From the NCBI GenBank assembly GCA_964569425.1, contig CAZMVD010000127.1, positions 1-11,805 of the forward strand: a stretch of 11,805 nucleotides of DNA. Direction: 5' to 3'. The notes under the pieces are model-generated. The model was given only the letters and a program-made list of their open reading frames with translations, searched no databases and had not been told where the DNA came from. Each line of letters opens with the position of its first letter. The first letter of the stretch is position 1. A program made the translations under genes and the position numbers. Source of the stretch: JACQXM01 sp964569425 (GTDB lineage: Bacteria > Planctomycetota > Phycisphaerae > UBA1845). This document shows, one piece after another, positions 11,716 to 11,805 of the stretch.

Positions 11716-11805
11716 AGAATCGAACACATGGCAGGGGCCGGGGTGGCTATGTGCTGCTGGAGACGGTCATTGCCACCGGTATGCTGGTCGTTGGGCTCGC
11801 GGTTA
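11712..11805 (+). CDS. Minor pseudopilin, GspI-like, cut by the right edge
   Basis: The first 31 codons are visible, starting at the ATG that overlaps the previous stop codon. The product reads MKNRTHGRGRGGYVLLETVI then ATGMLVVGLAV: basic leader, Gly12 before the expected cut, Tyr at +1, Glu17 at +5, then a hydrophobic helix. This is a type IV prepilin-like signal. Its place after gspG and gspH fits gspI, but gspJ or another minor pseudopilin cannot be excluded. The 4-bp overlap implies coupled translation with the upstream gene. Confidence 0.75.
   Translation, partial: MKNRTHGRGRGGYVLLETVIATGMLVVGLAV

Noticed and set aside
1..11805. tRNA or rRNA genes
   Set aside because: Looked for TTCGAAT/TTCRANYC-type T-arms with acceptor pairing and for rRNA blocks; found none that hold up by eye.

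Overview
The window looks like a piece of a high-GC planctomycete chromosome, most likely Phycisphaerae-like. The markers are a paired PEP-CTERM sorting signal, a Cys-rich DGxxCTxxDxCDxGxC repeat protein, a small membrane protein with a CxRCGYxLxGLP zinc ribbon, Rhs/YD-repeat fragments, a type II secretion operon and many short intergenic palindromes and 7-8 bp tandem repeats. The assignment is an inference from gene content; no rRNA or tRNA is present to anchor it.

Layout. 1-1743 (minus strand) is a decayed Rhs array: a DUF4279-like small protein, an orphan Rhs core-plus-tip gene, a two-TM zinc-ribbon protein, and a second Rhs repeat fragment running off the left edge. 1744-2107 is non-coding with a very strong hairpin. 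2108-2626 (plus) is an unknown tail-anchored protein, convergent with prfA (release factor 1) and rpmE (ribosomal protein L31) on the minus strand. The gap between the convergent genes holds five 16-bp tandem units and a palindrome.

4280-4986 is a 0.7 kb repeat mosaic with three copies of the ParB-binding parS palindrome, one of them a perfect 16/16 match, next to an AT-rich island; this hints that the region lies near the replication origin. 4987-6899 (minus) holds an N-terminally truncated Cys-rich protein and an unusual single reading frame that joins two PEP-CTERM proteins head to tail. 7286-7669 (minus) is a small exported protein. From 7976 on, the plus strand carries cmk (cytidylate kinase) and then a type II secretion/pseudopilus operon: gspF, gspG, a gspH-like gene and the start of a gspI-like gene.

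How the parts relate. prfA and rpmE serve translation and cmk serves nucleotide supply. GspF-G-H-I are the inner-membrane platform and pseudopilins of one secretion machine. The PEP-CTERM protein is expected to be exported by Sec and processed by an exosortase encoded elsewhere. The most notable observations are the parS cluster away from any parAB genes, the in-frame double PEP-CTERM gene with a gene-conversion-like segment, the orphan Rhs module with candidate immunity genes, and several recurring repeat families placed between genes.
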